From: a virus | Direction: 5' to 3' (one strand) | Virus record (IMG/VR): IMGVR_UViG_3300037485_001992 | Coordinates: 1-64,000 of that record | DNA: 64,000 nucleotides | Shown here: piece after piece, positions 1-6,451 of the stretch | Position numbering within the stretch: the first letter of the stretch is position 1 | Layout of the letters: each line of letters opens with the position of its first letter | Notes under the pieces: generated by a model | The model's input: the letters and a program-made list of their open reading frames with translations, nothing else | Databases searched by the model: none | Told to the model about the DNA's origin: nothing | Made by a program: the position numbers and the translations under genes

Positions 1-66
1 CACGTGGCAGATGAGCCTATCGCCCCAGAGAACTTCCACAACATGATTACCCCTGAGGTACATTGA
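1..66 (+). CDS. 3' end of an unidentified gene (partial)
   Basis: Frame 1 is open from the window edge to a TGA at 64-66 and encodes 21 residues ending ITPEVH. The next gene starts 1 nt later, and its ribosome site (GAGGT) lies inside this reading frame, the same tight packing seen elsewhere in the window. No family can be recognised from so short a fragment. It could also be an untranslated leader. Confidence 0.45.
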   Translation, partial: HVADEPIAPENFHNMITPEVH

Positions 67-67
67 A

Positions 68-421
68 ATGAGTAGCAACAAAGAACATGCAGAGTTTATC
101 AACAACGTGCTGAAGGTAATGAGAGGCTTCTCTGAAGTTGCCAACCTCCACCACGAGTCAGGAGGCATCACTATCTTTGCCGCTACGGTCTTCACATACA
201 TGGCAGCGAAGGCTTTCTCTAAGTCTCTTGACGAGAATATGAAGACAGATGAAGAATCGAGAGACGTGTTCAGGGAGTATGTGTCTCACCTCCGTCACAT
301 GTCTGCCCAGTTTCTCTGCATGAGACCTGAAGATGTGGATGAGCTTCTCCAAGATGAGTTTGCTGTAAAGGTTATCCCCTCCTCAAACTTCATCAAGAAC
401 GCACCGCAGGGGATGAACTAG
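68..421 (+). CDS. hypothetical phage protein, 117 aa
   Basis: The start is ATG at 68, with GAGGTACATTGAA upstream. The product is a soluble, mostly helical acidic protein with no membrane segment, signal peptide or recognisable motif. It belongs to a short plus-strand operon (68-1815) whose members abut or overlap. The TAG stop is 1 nt before the ATG of the next gene. No function can be assigned; an early accessory role is only inferred from its position beside the replication arm. Confidence 0.7.
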   Translation: MSSNKEHAEFINNVLKVMRGFSEVANLHHESGGITIFAATVFTYMAAKAFSKSLDENMKTDEESRDVFREYVSHLRHMSAQFLCMRPEDVDELLQDEFAVKVIPSSNFIKNAPQGMN

Positions 422-422
422 T

Positions 423-1274
423 ATGCCAATCATTGTGAGATTCCCTGTTGACCCAGCATCAATCCCCAATGATTCGCAACCAAAGTGCGAAGCGGATTGC
501 GAGATACTGATGCAGGGTCACAGGAGAAGTCTTAGTGATTGGCTTGTGATAGCAGGGAAAAGTTATGACGAATGGCTCGCACTCTACTCCTCTGGGCTTG
601 GGAAGAAGCAAGCCCTCATCCACGGCCTCCCTATCGATGCTGGGAAACTCGTGGATAGAGACCTTCTCACTTACGCTGAAGGAAACCCATACCCAGAGCG
701 TCTTTCTCAATTCGACTTACGCCGTGGAAGGGTTGAAGCTTGGCTTGCGAAGTACAGTTCCCTCGATGATTTGGAGAGACGGTTCTGGACCCGTGCTCTC
801 CTTACTTCTTGCTACGAATCTTGGCGCAAAGGGGAGCCTTGGAGACCTACTCTCCAATACTTCTTCCCCTGGACAGATGCTATCCCAGCAACAGTTGAGG
901 AGAGAAGCGTCTTTCGCGCCGTCGAGCGATGCCCTTTGGTATCTGGCAACCTCCGCGAAGGATACTGGGCAACCCCTACCCTCGAACAATACTTCGTCAA
1001 GCGGGTCAAGGAAAAGGGAGTCGCTATTCACTCATGGCGTAGTCGCTTCGCCACTCTGCCCGACGAACCTTGTACTCTTTCTGCAATCGCCAAGCTCCTC
1101 TCCATCCACCGCTTCACCCTTTATCGCAGCTTCAAACGTAAAGGGATTGATACGGGTGGGACACGCACCAAAGCCGAGTGGCTCAGACTCGCCATAAAGT
1201 GCGACGAGACACGCAGCACGAAGGGTGATATGATGAAGAATCGCACTCGTGGAAACATTCGGAGGTACGCATGA
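423..1274 (+). CDS. putative DNA-binding protein with C-terminal helix-turn-helix, 283 aa
   Basis: ATG at 423 is preceded by AGGGGA about 10 nt upstream. The first 200 residues are tryptophan- and arginine-rich and match no family I know. Around residues 215-245 the pattern LSAIAKLLSIHRFTLYRSFK resembles a helix-turn-helix (AIAKLLSIHRFTLYR as helix-turn-recognition helix), and the C-terminus is strongly basic. This suggests nucleic-acid binding. Its last codons overlap the next gene by ATGA. The HTH call is by eye, and the overall function (regulator, small terminase-like or other) is unknown. Confidence 0.65.
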   Translation: MPIIVRFPVDPASIPNDSQPKCEADCEILMQGHRRSLSDWLVIAGKSYDEWLALYSSGLGKKQALIHGLPIDAGKLVDRDLLTYAEGNPYPERLSQFDLRRGRVEAWLAKYSSLDDLERRFWTRALLTSCYESWRKGEPWRPTLQYFFPWTDAIPATVEERSVFRAVERCPLVSGNLREGYWATPTLEQYFVKRVKEKGVAIHSWRSRFATLPDEPCTLSAIAKLLSIHRFTLYRSFKRKGIDTGGTRTKAEWLRLAIKCDETRSTKGDMMKNRTRGNIRRYA

Positions 1275-1474
1275 AAGAAGGACCCGTCACACAGTTCTCT
1301 CACTTCAGCCTCGCTCTCCTCAAACAGCGGACAGAGAAGATGGTTGACTCCATCCGCCGTGGCCAGGCCGGACTATCCCAGATGGAATGTGCTCACTTGC
1401 TTGAGGAGTGGCAGTACCGTCTCACCAGTGCTGTGGCGCAGGTGAAAGAAACCATCGACCAGGATTTCCGATGA
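1271..1474 (+). CDS. hypothetical small protein, 67 aa
   Basis: The start overlaps the upstream stop as ATGA, and the stop overlaps the next ATG in the same way at 1471-1474, so translation is probably coupled. A GGAGG lies 6-10 nt before the start. The protein is predicted helical (residues 12-62), with alternating charged and hydrophobic residues that could form a short coiled coil. No family was recognised. Confidence 0.65.
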   Translation: MKEGPVTQFSHFSLALLKQRTEKMVDSIRRGQAGLSQMECAHLLEEWQYRLTSAVAQVKETIDQDFR

Positions 1475-1815
1475 ACTCTTGGCTTTTTGCGTGGAAAAAA
1501 GACGAGGAATTAAGTGAGTTCCTCGTCCAGCTGAAGCGGAACAACTATCACATCACTGCGCTCAAATGCCACCGCGGACTGTGGAGGGTGGCTGCGTACC
1601 ACTATTATCCTGAGCCTGGGCCGTTCGCTTCCTCAGCATTGCGCGTGTCCGCCCCATCGACTCGCCCAGCTCGCGCCGTTTTGCATTCATCTCTGGAGCC
1701 CAGGTGTCTCCGATTTTGGTTGGGTCGGGCACTTCTGAGAGTTGCAAGTCTTCTTCTGAGATGGTTTCGGGTACTGGCTTGTCGGGGTTCTTCGCCATCC
1801 AAATACGCTTCATGA
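1471..1815 (+). CDS. hypothetical protein, 114 aa, running antisense into the lysozyme gene
   Basis: ATG at 1471 overlaps the preceding TGA (ATGA). Residues 1-45 look like ordinary protein (tryptophan- and tyrosine-rich, ending around HYYPEPG). From about residue 31 the frame runs antisense to the 3' end of the minus-strand GH24 gene at 1562-2770, and the remaining 70 residues have the Arg/Ser/Leu-rich composition of an antisense shadow. The gene start is credible, but the 254-nt convergent overlap is unusual. The tail may be a read-through relic of a truncated gene. Confidence 0.5.
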   Translation: MNSWLFAWKKDEELSEFLVQLKRNNYHITALKCHRGLWRVAAYHYYPEPGPFASSALRVSAPSTRPARAVLHSSLEPRCLRFWLGRALLRVASLLLRWFRVLACRGSSPSKYAS

Positions 1816-2770
1816 TCTCTTGCCCGATGTCGTCTCCACCCTCTTGCGTTGCCCTCGTGATCTCATTCATCACCTCAGGATCGAGCACCATATCTCTCAC
1901 GGCATCCCCAACTTCCCTCTGCCGCGCCTCCTCATCATTCCCTGCAGGCAAAGCCTTTATGCCTGGCTCATCTGCTTGCGCTGCAGCGATGGGCGTTGAT
2001 GGCGTAGGCTTAGCATCAGGCTTCGAGGCTTTCCTGTACCTGTCGAGGTACTCTTGCTCACGCTGCTTCGGTCCTTCATTCGTCCCGAGTAACGCATCCC
2101 CCGCATCTGCAACGTAGCCTTTGATGCGGTCCCAGATGCTGCGCCCTTCTTCTGATGACGCAACATTCGTAGGGATTGTTTCTGTTGGTTTCGCAGCCTG
2201 GATCTTGGCTTCAACAGGTTTCGAAGGTTTGATGGTGGGGCGATACGCTTCGCCTGTCGCCATCTCACCACCCTTCATATACTTCGCTTCAATCGCTCTT
2301 CGCGTAGCAATGTCTGCATTCGGCTTGCCGTTAACAGTGTCGATTGACCTCGCGAAGCTGATGAGGGCGTCTTCGTCTCCACGGGCTGCGACCTTTGCTG
2401 CTTCTTTGAATCTCTTTGATGTTTGCAGCTCTCCCCACTTGGAATTGAAGAAGAGGAGACCGAGACCGTCAAGCAATCGGCCACTCGGATTAGCATAGCC
2501 AGAATCTCGCAGAGCTTGCGCTGCGTAATCTCTGTGACGCAAATAGTCCGACTTGAGTTTGTCAAGTGCTGCCTCCCTGCTGATAGATTGCCTTTGCCAG
2601 CCTGGTTTACTTGTGTCTACTTTGCTTCCGTAACCGATGTTGTACTGAGTTTTGTTCGGGTCAAGCGTTGGGCGAGCGACGAAACCTTCGTGTTTCGCCA
2701 GGTAACGAATGAGCCTATCCATGGTGCTTGGATCGTTCTGTGATGACTTGAGATCATGATAACGTGGCAT
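1562..2770 (-). CDS. GH24 (T4-lysozyme-like) muramidase domain fused to a long charged tail, 402 aa
   Basis: ATG at 2770 is chosen because GGAGG lies 9 nt upstream; the open frame extends further without a ribosome site. Residues 20-150 match the T4-lysozyme fold: KHEGF with Glu28, Asp37 nine residues later (the same spacing as T4 Glu11/Asp20), then NIGYG, where Asn44 stands at the T4 Thr26 position. This predicts cleavage of the peptidoglycan MurNAc-GlcNAc bond. Residues 150-402 are low-complexity and charged, unlike a free lysozyme of about 160 aa. It may therefore be a virion-associated or tail-tip lysozyme rather than the main endolysin. It lies downstream of the HTH gene and converges on the plus-strand operon. 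Confidence 0.75.
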   Translation of the reverse strand: MPRYHDLKSSQNDPSTMDRLIRYLAKHEGFVARPTLDPNKTQYNIGYGSKVDTSKPGWQRQSISREAALDKLKSDYLRHRDYAAQALRDSGYANPSGRLLDGLGLLFFNSKWGELQTSKRFKEAAKVAARGDEDALISFARSIDTVNGKPNADIATRRAIEAKYMKGGEMATGEAYRPTIKPSKPVEAKIQAAKPTETIPTNVASSEEGRSIWDRIKGYVADAGDALLGTNEGPKQREQEYLDRYRKASKPDAKPTPSTPIAAAQADEPGIKALPAGNDEEARQREVGDAVRDMVLDPEVMNEITRATQEGGDDIGQEIMKRIWMAKNPDKPVPETISEEDLQLSEVPDPTKIGDTWAPEMNAKRRELGESMGRTRAMLRKRTAQAQDNSGTQPPSTVRGGI

Positions 2771-2801
2771 CTGTTTGGTCCTCCATTCAGATACCACTCT
2801 A

Positions 2802-3161
2802 TCACAAGATAAACTCGTCGTCGTCCTTGGGTGTGGGCTTGACAGGCTTTGCAGCAGGTGTTGGTTTGGCGACGGGCTTAGGCTCAGGCTTAACGTCAAC
2901 AAGTGCATGAGTTGGTCTATCGTCTTCACTGATAAATCCTCTCGACGCAGTGACCAGCTTCGTCCAAAGTTGTTCTTTGATCTCCCCCACATGACCGTTC
3001 ACCCAGCGACTGAGGGTGACACGTGTGACACCAATGGTGTCAGCGAGGTCTTCTCCCAAACGCTTGTAACGCTCCCTCAGAAGCAGGATTTTTTCCTCGA
3101 TTGTCATATCCTTAGCTCCAACTTTCACTAACTTCTCCGAACGGGACGGGGTTTTAGCCAT
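2802..3161 (-). CDS. helix-turn-helix DNA-binding protein with KP-rich linker and DDDEFIL tail, 119 aa
   Basis: ATG at 3161 follows AAAGGAG with good spacing. Residues 20-75 contain an XRE/Cro-like helix-turn-helix (LADTIGVTRVTLSRWVNG is typical of helices 2-3). Residues 85-112 are a lysine/proline repeat resembling histone H1 tails, and the protein ends in the acidic tail DDDEFIL. That tail recurs on the SSB-like protein, DNA polymerase, SF3 ATPase and a 154-aa protein here, suggesting a shared partner. Upstream is a promoter-like TTGACA inside a 7-bp inverted repeat, so autoregulation is plausible. Function as repressor or nucleoid-associated protein is inferred. Confidence 0.75.
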   Translation of the reverse strand: MAKTPSRSEKLVKVGAKDMTIEEKILLLRERYKRLGEDLADTIGVTRVTLSRWVNGHVGEIKEQLWTKLVTASRGFISEDDRPTHALVDVKPEPKPVAKPTPAAKPVKPTPKDDDEFIL

Positions 3162-3182
3162 CGTTAACTCCTTTCACTAGAG

Positions 3183-3212
3183 AACATCGCTTGACATGCG
3201 GTGTTTGTCAAG
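3183..3212 (-). promoter_or_regulatory. promoter with inverted-repeat operator upstream of the HTH gene
   Basis: On the minus strand a perfect -35 TTGACA (3206-3211) is followed after 17 nt by GATGTT (3183-3188; 3 of 6 match to TATAAT). The arms CTTGACA (3190-3196) and TGTCAAG (3206-3212) form a perfect 7-bp inverted repeat with a 9-nt spacer covering the -35 and the spacer. Because the repeat is symmetric, a TTGACA also points rightward. A repressor dimer, possibly the downstream HTH protein, could block it. Confidence 0.5.
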
Positions 3213-3255
3213 GCAATCTTTCACAGTGCTTCTGAGTTACCCTTGAAACTGCTGT

Positions 3256-3606
3256 CTATTTCTTAGACACCTTGGGTTTCACTGACTTAGCAGGCACAAG
3301 GCGCTTCGGGGCTGGAATCTTCGCCACAGTGCTCATCAATTTACGACTGAGCATGACACGAATCCCATAGTGTTCTGGCAAGTCTCTAAGCTTCCTGGCG
3401 TTGACGTCATAGAAGTGTTTCTTAGGTTTCAAGCGAGGTTGTAACGTCATGAGTCTCACGATGGATACAGTATTTCCGAGAGTGATTTGCTCAACTATTG
3501 TATCTACCATCGTGTCAACGACGTGGTTAATTGAGTACGTGGAAAGGCCCTTGATGCTGGGGTTGTTTCGTAACAGTTCCTTCAATGATGCTAATGTAAC
3601 TTTCAA
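3256..3606 (-). CDS. HU/IHF-like DNA-binding protein, 116 aa
   Basis: The start is taken as TTG at 3606 because AGGAG lies 7 nt upstream and the HU-like alignment begins there. An upstream in-frame ATG has no ribosome site and would run into the opposite HU gene. Residues 4-95 follow the HU pattern: two N-terminal helices, then LGNTVSIVRLMTLQP corresponding to the G-x-V-x-L-x-x-F-G-x-F region, an arm, and a C-terminal helix. A basic KP-rich tail follows, as in histone-like fusions. It probably bends or coats phage or host DNA. Divergent from the paralogous gene at 3619. Confidence 0.7.
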   Translation of the reverse strand: MKVTLASLKELLRNNPSIKGLSTYSINHVVDTMVDTIVEQITLGNTVSIVRLMTLQPRLKPKKHFYDVNARKLRDLPEHYGIRVMLSRKLMSTVAKIPAPKRLVPAKSVKPKVSKK

Positions 3607-3607
3607 A

Positions 3608-3618
3608 AGGAGTCTCCT
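3608..3618. promoter_or_regulatory. bidirectional palindromic Shine-Dalgarno shared by two HU-like genes
   Basis: The 11 bp AGGAGTCTCCT form an inverted repeat of AGGAG around one central base. Read rightward, AGGAG precedes GTG at 3619 by 6 nt; read leftward, it precedes TTG at 3606 by 7 nt. Only 12 bp separate the two start codons, so each mRNA must begin inside the other gene and the two 5' ends must be complementary. Confidence 0.65.
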
Positions 3619-3939
3619 GTGAAACGTGGGTTTGGGTGGAAGAAGTCTGACAAGTACAGCCACGCCAAGTGGATCTCTGATACTCTCTTCCTCCTCAGAA
3701 ATTGTGATGGGTCGGAGATAAGGGGACGCGACGTGGTGGAGGTCGTTGAGACGTCCCTCGCCGCGTTGCGTATCGCTTTGATTGAGCGCGGCCAGGTGTG
3801 CGTCAAGGGGCTCGGAACCATCGTCGTGATATTGGAGAATGGGAAGACAGAGTTCCGCTTCATACCTAGCCCTGATATGGCGAAATCAGTCATGGCGTCC
3901 CTTCTATCTTCCCCACCCGCTTCGTCCTCTCAGCCCTAG
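3619..3939 (+). CDS. HU/IHF-like DNA-binding protein, 106 aa
   Basis: GTG at 3619 has AAGGAG 6 nt upstream. Residues 10-95 fit the HU family: helices to residue 60, then RGQVCVKGLGTIVVI, matching the conserved G-x-x-V-x-L-x-G-x-G-x-F strand, followed by a short arm and helix (SPDMAKSVMASLL). It lacks the basic tail of its divergent neighbour. HU/IHF proteins act as dimers, so the two products may heterodimerise. The 3' end overlaps the convergent zinc-ribbon gene by 50 nt. It is the only plus-strand gene in this arm between 1816 and 45274. Confidence 0.7.
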   Translation: MKRGFGWKKSDKYSHAKWISDTLFLLRNCDGSEIRGRDVVEVVETSLAALRIALIERGQVCVKGLGTIVVILENGKTEFRFIPSPDMAKSVMASLLSSPPASSSQP

Positions 3940-4327
3940 CGGATTGGATGTTCGCCTTGCGCGTAGCCAAGATGTCTTTGCGAATCTGCGGGCTGTCCCC
4001 ATCCACCATGATGCGTCTCCGAAAAGAAGATTGCTGCTCCGGTGTGAAGGTGCGAATGCTCCTATCCTTCAGGTTGGTGCTCAATACTTCCAGTCGCGTG
4101 AGAGGATCATCTGTGGCAGACCAGTTCTTTATGAAATTATTATGGTCGAGTTTCTCATTGCGTGAGCGGCCATGGTCGACCAAGCTGAAGCTCGATTCGT
4201 CCCAAAGCTCATATGTGATATTCATTGGAGAACTACACACATCACATTGGAAAGGTTCTCCGTAAGGGACAACCACATCAGCTTCTATGTTGTCGCAGAC
4301 TGGACATCTGTAGTCGTGCTTGGGCAT
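3890..4327 (-). CDS. FmdB-type zinc-ribbon protein, 145 aa
   Basis: ATG at 4327 lies 7 nt after GGAGG, inside the 3' end of the upstream gene. The N-terminus HDYRCPVCDNIEAD followed by CDVCSSPM gives two CxxC knuckles about 20 residues apart, the layout of FmdB/CxxC_CxxC_SSSS-type zinc ribbons that also occur in phages. Residues 45-145 are charged and helical, with a basic end. Role unknown: zinc binding is likely, transcription regulation only possible. It overlaps its neighbours by 43 nt (5') and 50 nt (3'). Confidence 0.7.
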   Translation of the reverse strand: MPKHDYRCPVCDNIEADVVVPYGEPFQCDVCSSPMNITYELWDESSFSLVDHGRSRNEKLDHNNFIKNWSATDDPLTRLEVLSTNLKDRSIRTFTPEQQSSFRRRIMVDGDSPQIRKDILATRKANIQSARAERTKRVGKIEGTP

Positions 4328-4629
4328 CCTAATTCCTCCATCTTCTCTGCGAGCAGCTTCTCCAGAACCTTCCTATTCTTCTCGTTAGGGAACGCATAAG
4401 GACCACGATAGGCATAGGCGGCACTTCGCGATATGCCCGCCGCCACAAGCTCCTTGACTGTGAAATACTTCTTGAGCTTCTTTGCAAACTCCATATCGTC
4501 AAAGAACTTAGCTTGCCCGTTGGCTATCAGTCCTCCCCGATGCTCGGGTCTGAGCTGTTGTCTTGCAGCAGTCGTCTTTCCAGACCGATTGCCAGCAGGA
4601 ACAAAACGATAGTTATGATCAGTCATCAT
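4285..4629 (-). CDS. small protein with P-loop-like motif and putative HTH, 114 aa
   Basis: The first of two consecutive ATGs (4629, 4626) lies 11 nt after GGGGAGG, which sits in the last codons of the upstream 34-aa gene. Residues 10-22 contain AGNRSGKTT, which satisfies the [AG]x4GK[ST] P-loop pattern and resembles the Walker A of phage terminases, but 114 residues are too few for an ATPase domain. Residues 55-110 (VKELVAAGISRSAAYAYRG) look like a helix-turn-helix. It may be a DNA-binding regulator; the P-loop match could be fortuitous. Confidence 0.6.
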   Translation of the reverse strand: MMTDHNYRFVPAGNRSGKTTAARQQLRPEHRGGLIANGQAKFFDDMEFAKKLKKYFTVKELVAAGISRSAAYAYRGPYAFPNEKNRKVLEKLLAEKMEELGCPSTTTDVQSATT

Positions 4630-4635
4630 GACACT

Positions 4636-4740
4636 TCAATCCTCCCCTGATGGTTTGTCCTGGTCGTCTTTCGGCAAGAGAGTTCCCAGAACCAGGGTGA
4701 TAAGGCATACGAATATCAGTAACAATTCTCCCCATGACAC
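4636..4740 (-). CDS. small single-span membrane protein, 34 aa
   Basis: GTG at 4740 is preceded by GGAGG with 6-nt spacing, 1 nt after the stop of the upstream gene. The product begins MSWGELLLIF, has an uninterrupted hydrophobic segment (residues 5-23, LLLIFVCLITLVLGTLL) and a charged tail ending PSGED. Both this gene and its upstream neighbour end in the same GGAGGATTGA, which serves as ribosome site for the next gene. An ATG 5 nt further on opens a less convincing 38-aa frame. Function unknown; small phage membrane proteins often act on host physiology or lysis. Confidence 0.6.
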   Translation of the reverse strand: MSWGELLLIFVCLITLVLGTLLPKDDQDKPSGED

Positions 4741-4741
4741 A

Positions 4742-5206
4742 TCAATCCTCCACAACGACGCGGGACTTCAGAAGCTCCACGGTGTTGATAAACGCTTTCT
4801 GCAGCAACTCGCTTGGAAGCTCCAGGGTGTAGACAGTCCCGCTTCTTCCCATGCCGGCCATGACGCAATCGGCAATGTGCTCCAGCACGTCAATCAGGTT
4901 CACGTCATCACGCACACCTTCAGGATAGTTGATGTGGTGACGCTCCTCGCGCTTGTGCATCTCGAACCAATCTTGAACCTTGAAGCCAGTCTTGAAGTCA
5001 TTGTGGAAGTCATCAAGTTTGCAGAGTTTCGTGTAGTCGTGGTGAGCCCCTGCGTAGAACAGTCTCTCCATGAAGAAGTCCAGAGCCTTGCCCACGTCCC
5101 CAATGTGCTGGCAAGACGAATGGTACAGCGTTTCTCTTGTTACAGTCGAAAAGTCACACGTCCTGGTGTCTGCTGTGCTTGACTTATAAATTCGTATCTT
5201 GTCCAT
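4742..5206 (-). CDS. conserved phage protein with HD/HH-rich core, 154 aa
   Basis: ATG at 5206 directly follows the upstream stop. Residues 45-105 contain AHHDYTKL, then an F-rich stretch and WFEMHKREERHHINYP, a His/Asp-rich layout resembling the DUF5662-type phage family (HD...K, W-H...HH). Such residues could bind metal, and a phosphohydrolase-like activity has been suggested for HD folds, but nothing here proves catalysis. The 3' end supplies the GGAGG for the 34-aa membrane protein, so the two are probably translationally coupled. Confidence 0.65.
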   Translation of the reverse strand: MDKIRIYKSSTADTRTCDFSTVTRETLYHSSCQHIGDVGKALDFFMERLFYAGAHHDYTKLCKLDDFHNDFKTGFKVQDWFEMHKREERHHINYPEGVRDDVNLIDVLEHIADCVMAGMGRSGTVYTLELPSELLQKAFINTVELLKSRVVVED

Positions 5207-5440
5207 CTAACGACCCCTTTCCTGCACATAGTTCTTGATTGCTTCGAGGCCCGAAATTTTCTGTTCGTCTGTGAGTGCAGCGAACTTCTTCGTCATCGTT
5301 CCCACACGCAGACCCACTTCGTCTATCGCGCGACGGCTCGTCATCCATGCTTCTGGTGTTACGCCTGCTTGCAAACAGGCACACCTAAATACGACGTCGA
5401 TGAAGTCAGCGTCATCAACCGTTGGGACTCTCGTCTCCAT
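5207..5440 (-). CDS. hypothetical protein, 77 aa
   Basis: ATG at 5440 is chosen because AAGGAGG lies 6 nt upstream; the longer open frame begins with an unlikely Cys/Arg-rich stretch. The product (METRVPTVDD...) is small, helical and soluble, with one CAC near residue 20 and no clear motif. It overlaps the upstream gene by 26 nt and its stop abuts the ATG of the HD-rich protein. No function recognised. Confidence 0.65.
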   Translation of the reverse strand: METRVPTVDDADFIDVVFRCACLQAGVTPEAWMTSRRAIDEVGLRVGTMTKKFAALTDEQKISGLEAIKNYVQERGR

Positions 5441-5978
5441 CTTGCACCTCCTTCTTCCCAACGCGCAGGCCGAAGGGCACACGCCCATCCCGCACATCAA
5501 TCATGTGGGAGCGATGGGAAGCGAGCATCGAATCGCCATGCTGTTCAAGCTGCTGCGAAGCAAAAGCCCTTACCGTCTGCCACAGTTCGAACGGAATCGT
5601 TGTGAACTGTGCTTCGCCCTCAGGGAAGCAGAGGTCAGAGAAGCCGAGGATGCGGATGCCCACAGGGTCTGTGATACCAAAGAACTGCATCATCTCTCCA
5701 CCAAGCATCATCGCCTCTTTCACCGTGACCTTATCGTCCTTCGTCGCTTCACGAAACGCGTCTACCATAGCTTTCTTGATGGGGTAGAGGCGCTGCTCCT
5801 CAGGTGGAATCTCCACCCCATCCTCTGCGAGCATCTTCTCTTCAGGAAGGTCTGCTGTCTCATTCATGATCAACTCCGCTGCTTGTTCTGCCGTAATCAA
5901 TCCTTCCACGATCTCTCCTTCTTCGTTTCTTGGAAAAACCATATCCATCAACATCTGCTGCTTCACTGCTAAGCTCAT
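5415..5978 (-). CDS. hypothetical acidic protein, 187 aa
   Basis: ATG at 5978 overlaps the stop of the resolvase gene as ATGA, with AAAGAAG just upstream; a second in-frame ATG at 5993 is possible. The sequence (MSLAVKQQML...) is acidic and largely helical. It resembles the tail-assembly-chaperone-like or DUF-type small acidic phage proteins only in composition. It sits between the resolvase and small unknown genes in the DNA-metabolism operon, which hints at a replication or recombination accessory role. No motif supports more. Confidence 0.6.
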   Translation of the reverse strand: MSLAVKQQMLMDMVFPRNEEGEIVEGLITAEQAAELIMNETADLPEEKMLAEDGVEIPPEEQRLYPIKKAMVDAFREATKDDKVTVKEAMMLGGEMMQFFGITDPVGIRILGFSDLCFPEGEAQFTTIPFELWQTVRAFASQQLEQHGDSMLASHRSHMIDVRDGRVPFGLRVGKKEVQDGDESPNG

Positions 5979-6451
5979 TGCTTCTTTATCCATGCGTGGC
6001 CGATACCCAAAGCATCGCACATTCCATCTTGCATCACTCTGCATCCCTTAGGCTTCAGCTGCGAAACCATCGATGGGTACAACCTTTGTGCTGCCATGCG
6101 TGACCTGTCCTTTGGTGCTGTCTTCACCGGGATGCCAGCGTGGAAGATTTTCGTCCAAACGTTTGGCGCCACGAATTCGAGTCTGCACTTCTCTGCGATG
6201 GTCGCACCAATGATGCAACCAACGTCTCGCCCGAACTTAAATGCAGCTGGTGCGCTCTGACCGGGCATCCCTCCCACCTTCTCCAGCACCACCGTTGTCA
6301 TATGCTCCAGCATCTCGCAGATTGTCACGATGTCCACGTCGCTCCCAATCATTGGCATCGCCATGGCGCCAAGAGGTACGCCTTCCTCCCAGATGACGAT
6401 GCCTCCTTTCTGTCCGGGGTCGATACTCATCCATCTCTGCGGCAGCTTCAT
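5975..6451 (-). CDS. RuvC-like Holliday junction resolvase, 158 aa
   Basis: ATG at 6451 overlaps the helicase stop (ATGA). The protein has an RNase H-like fold signature: SIDPGQKGGI with Asp11, VVLEKVGGMPGQ with Glu57, then FKFGRDVGCIIG, the P-x-x-W patch, and QDGMCDALGI with Asp142/Asp146. These match the four-acid metal site and spacing of RuvC-type crossover junction endodeoxyribonucleases of phages. Length (158 aa) is typical. It would cut branched DNA during recombination and before packaging. Neighbouring SNF2-like helicase and PD-(D/E)XK nuclease fit a recombination module. Confidence 0.85.
   Translation of the reverse strand: MKLPQRWMSIDPGQKGGIVIWEEGVPLGAMAMPMIGSDVDIVTICEMLEHMTTVVLEKVGGMPGQSAPAAFKFGRDVGCIIGATIAEKCRLEFVAPNVWTKIFHAGIPVKTAPKDRSRMAAQRLYPSMVSQLKPKGCRVMQDGMCDALGIGHAWIKKQ

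Noticed and set aside
2617-2805. 62-aa frame starting at the end of the HTH gene
   Set aside because: GTG start overlaps the HTH stop but lacks a good ribosome site and runs inside the lysozyme gene, whose own ATG has a perfect GGAGG.
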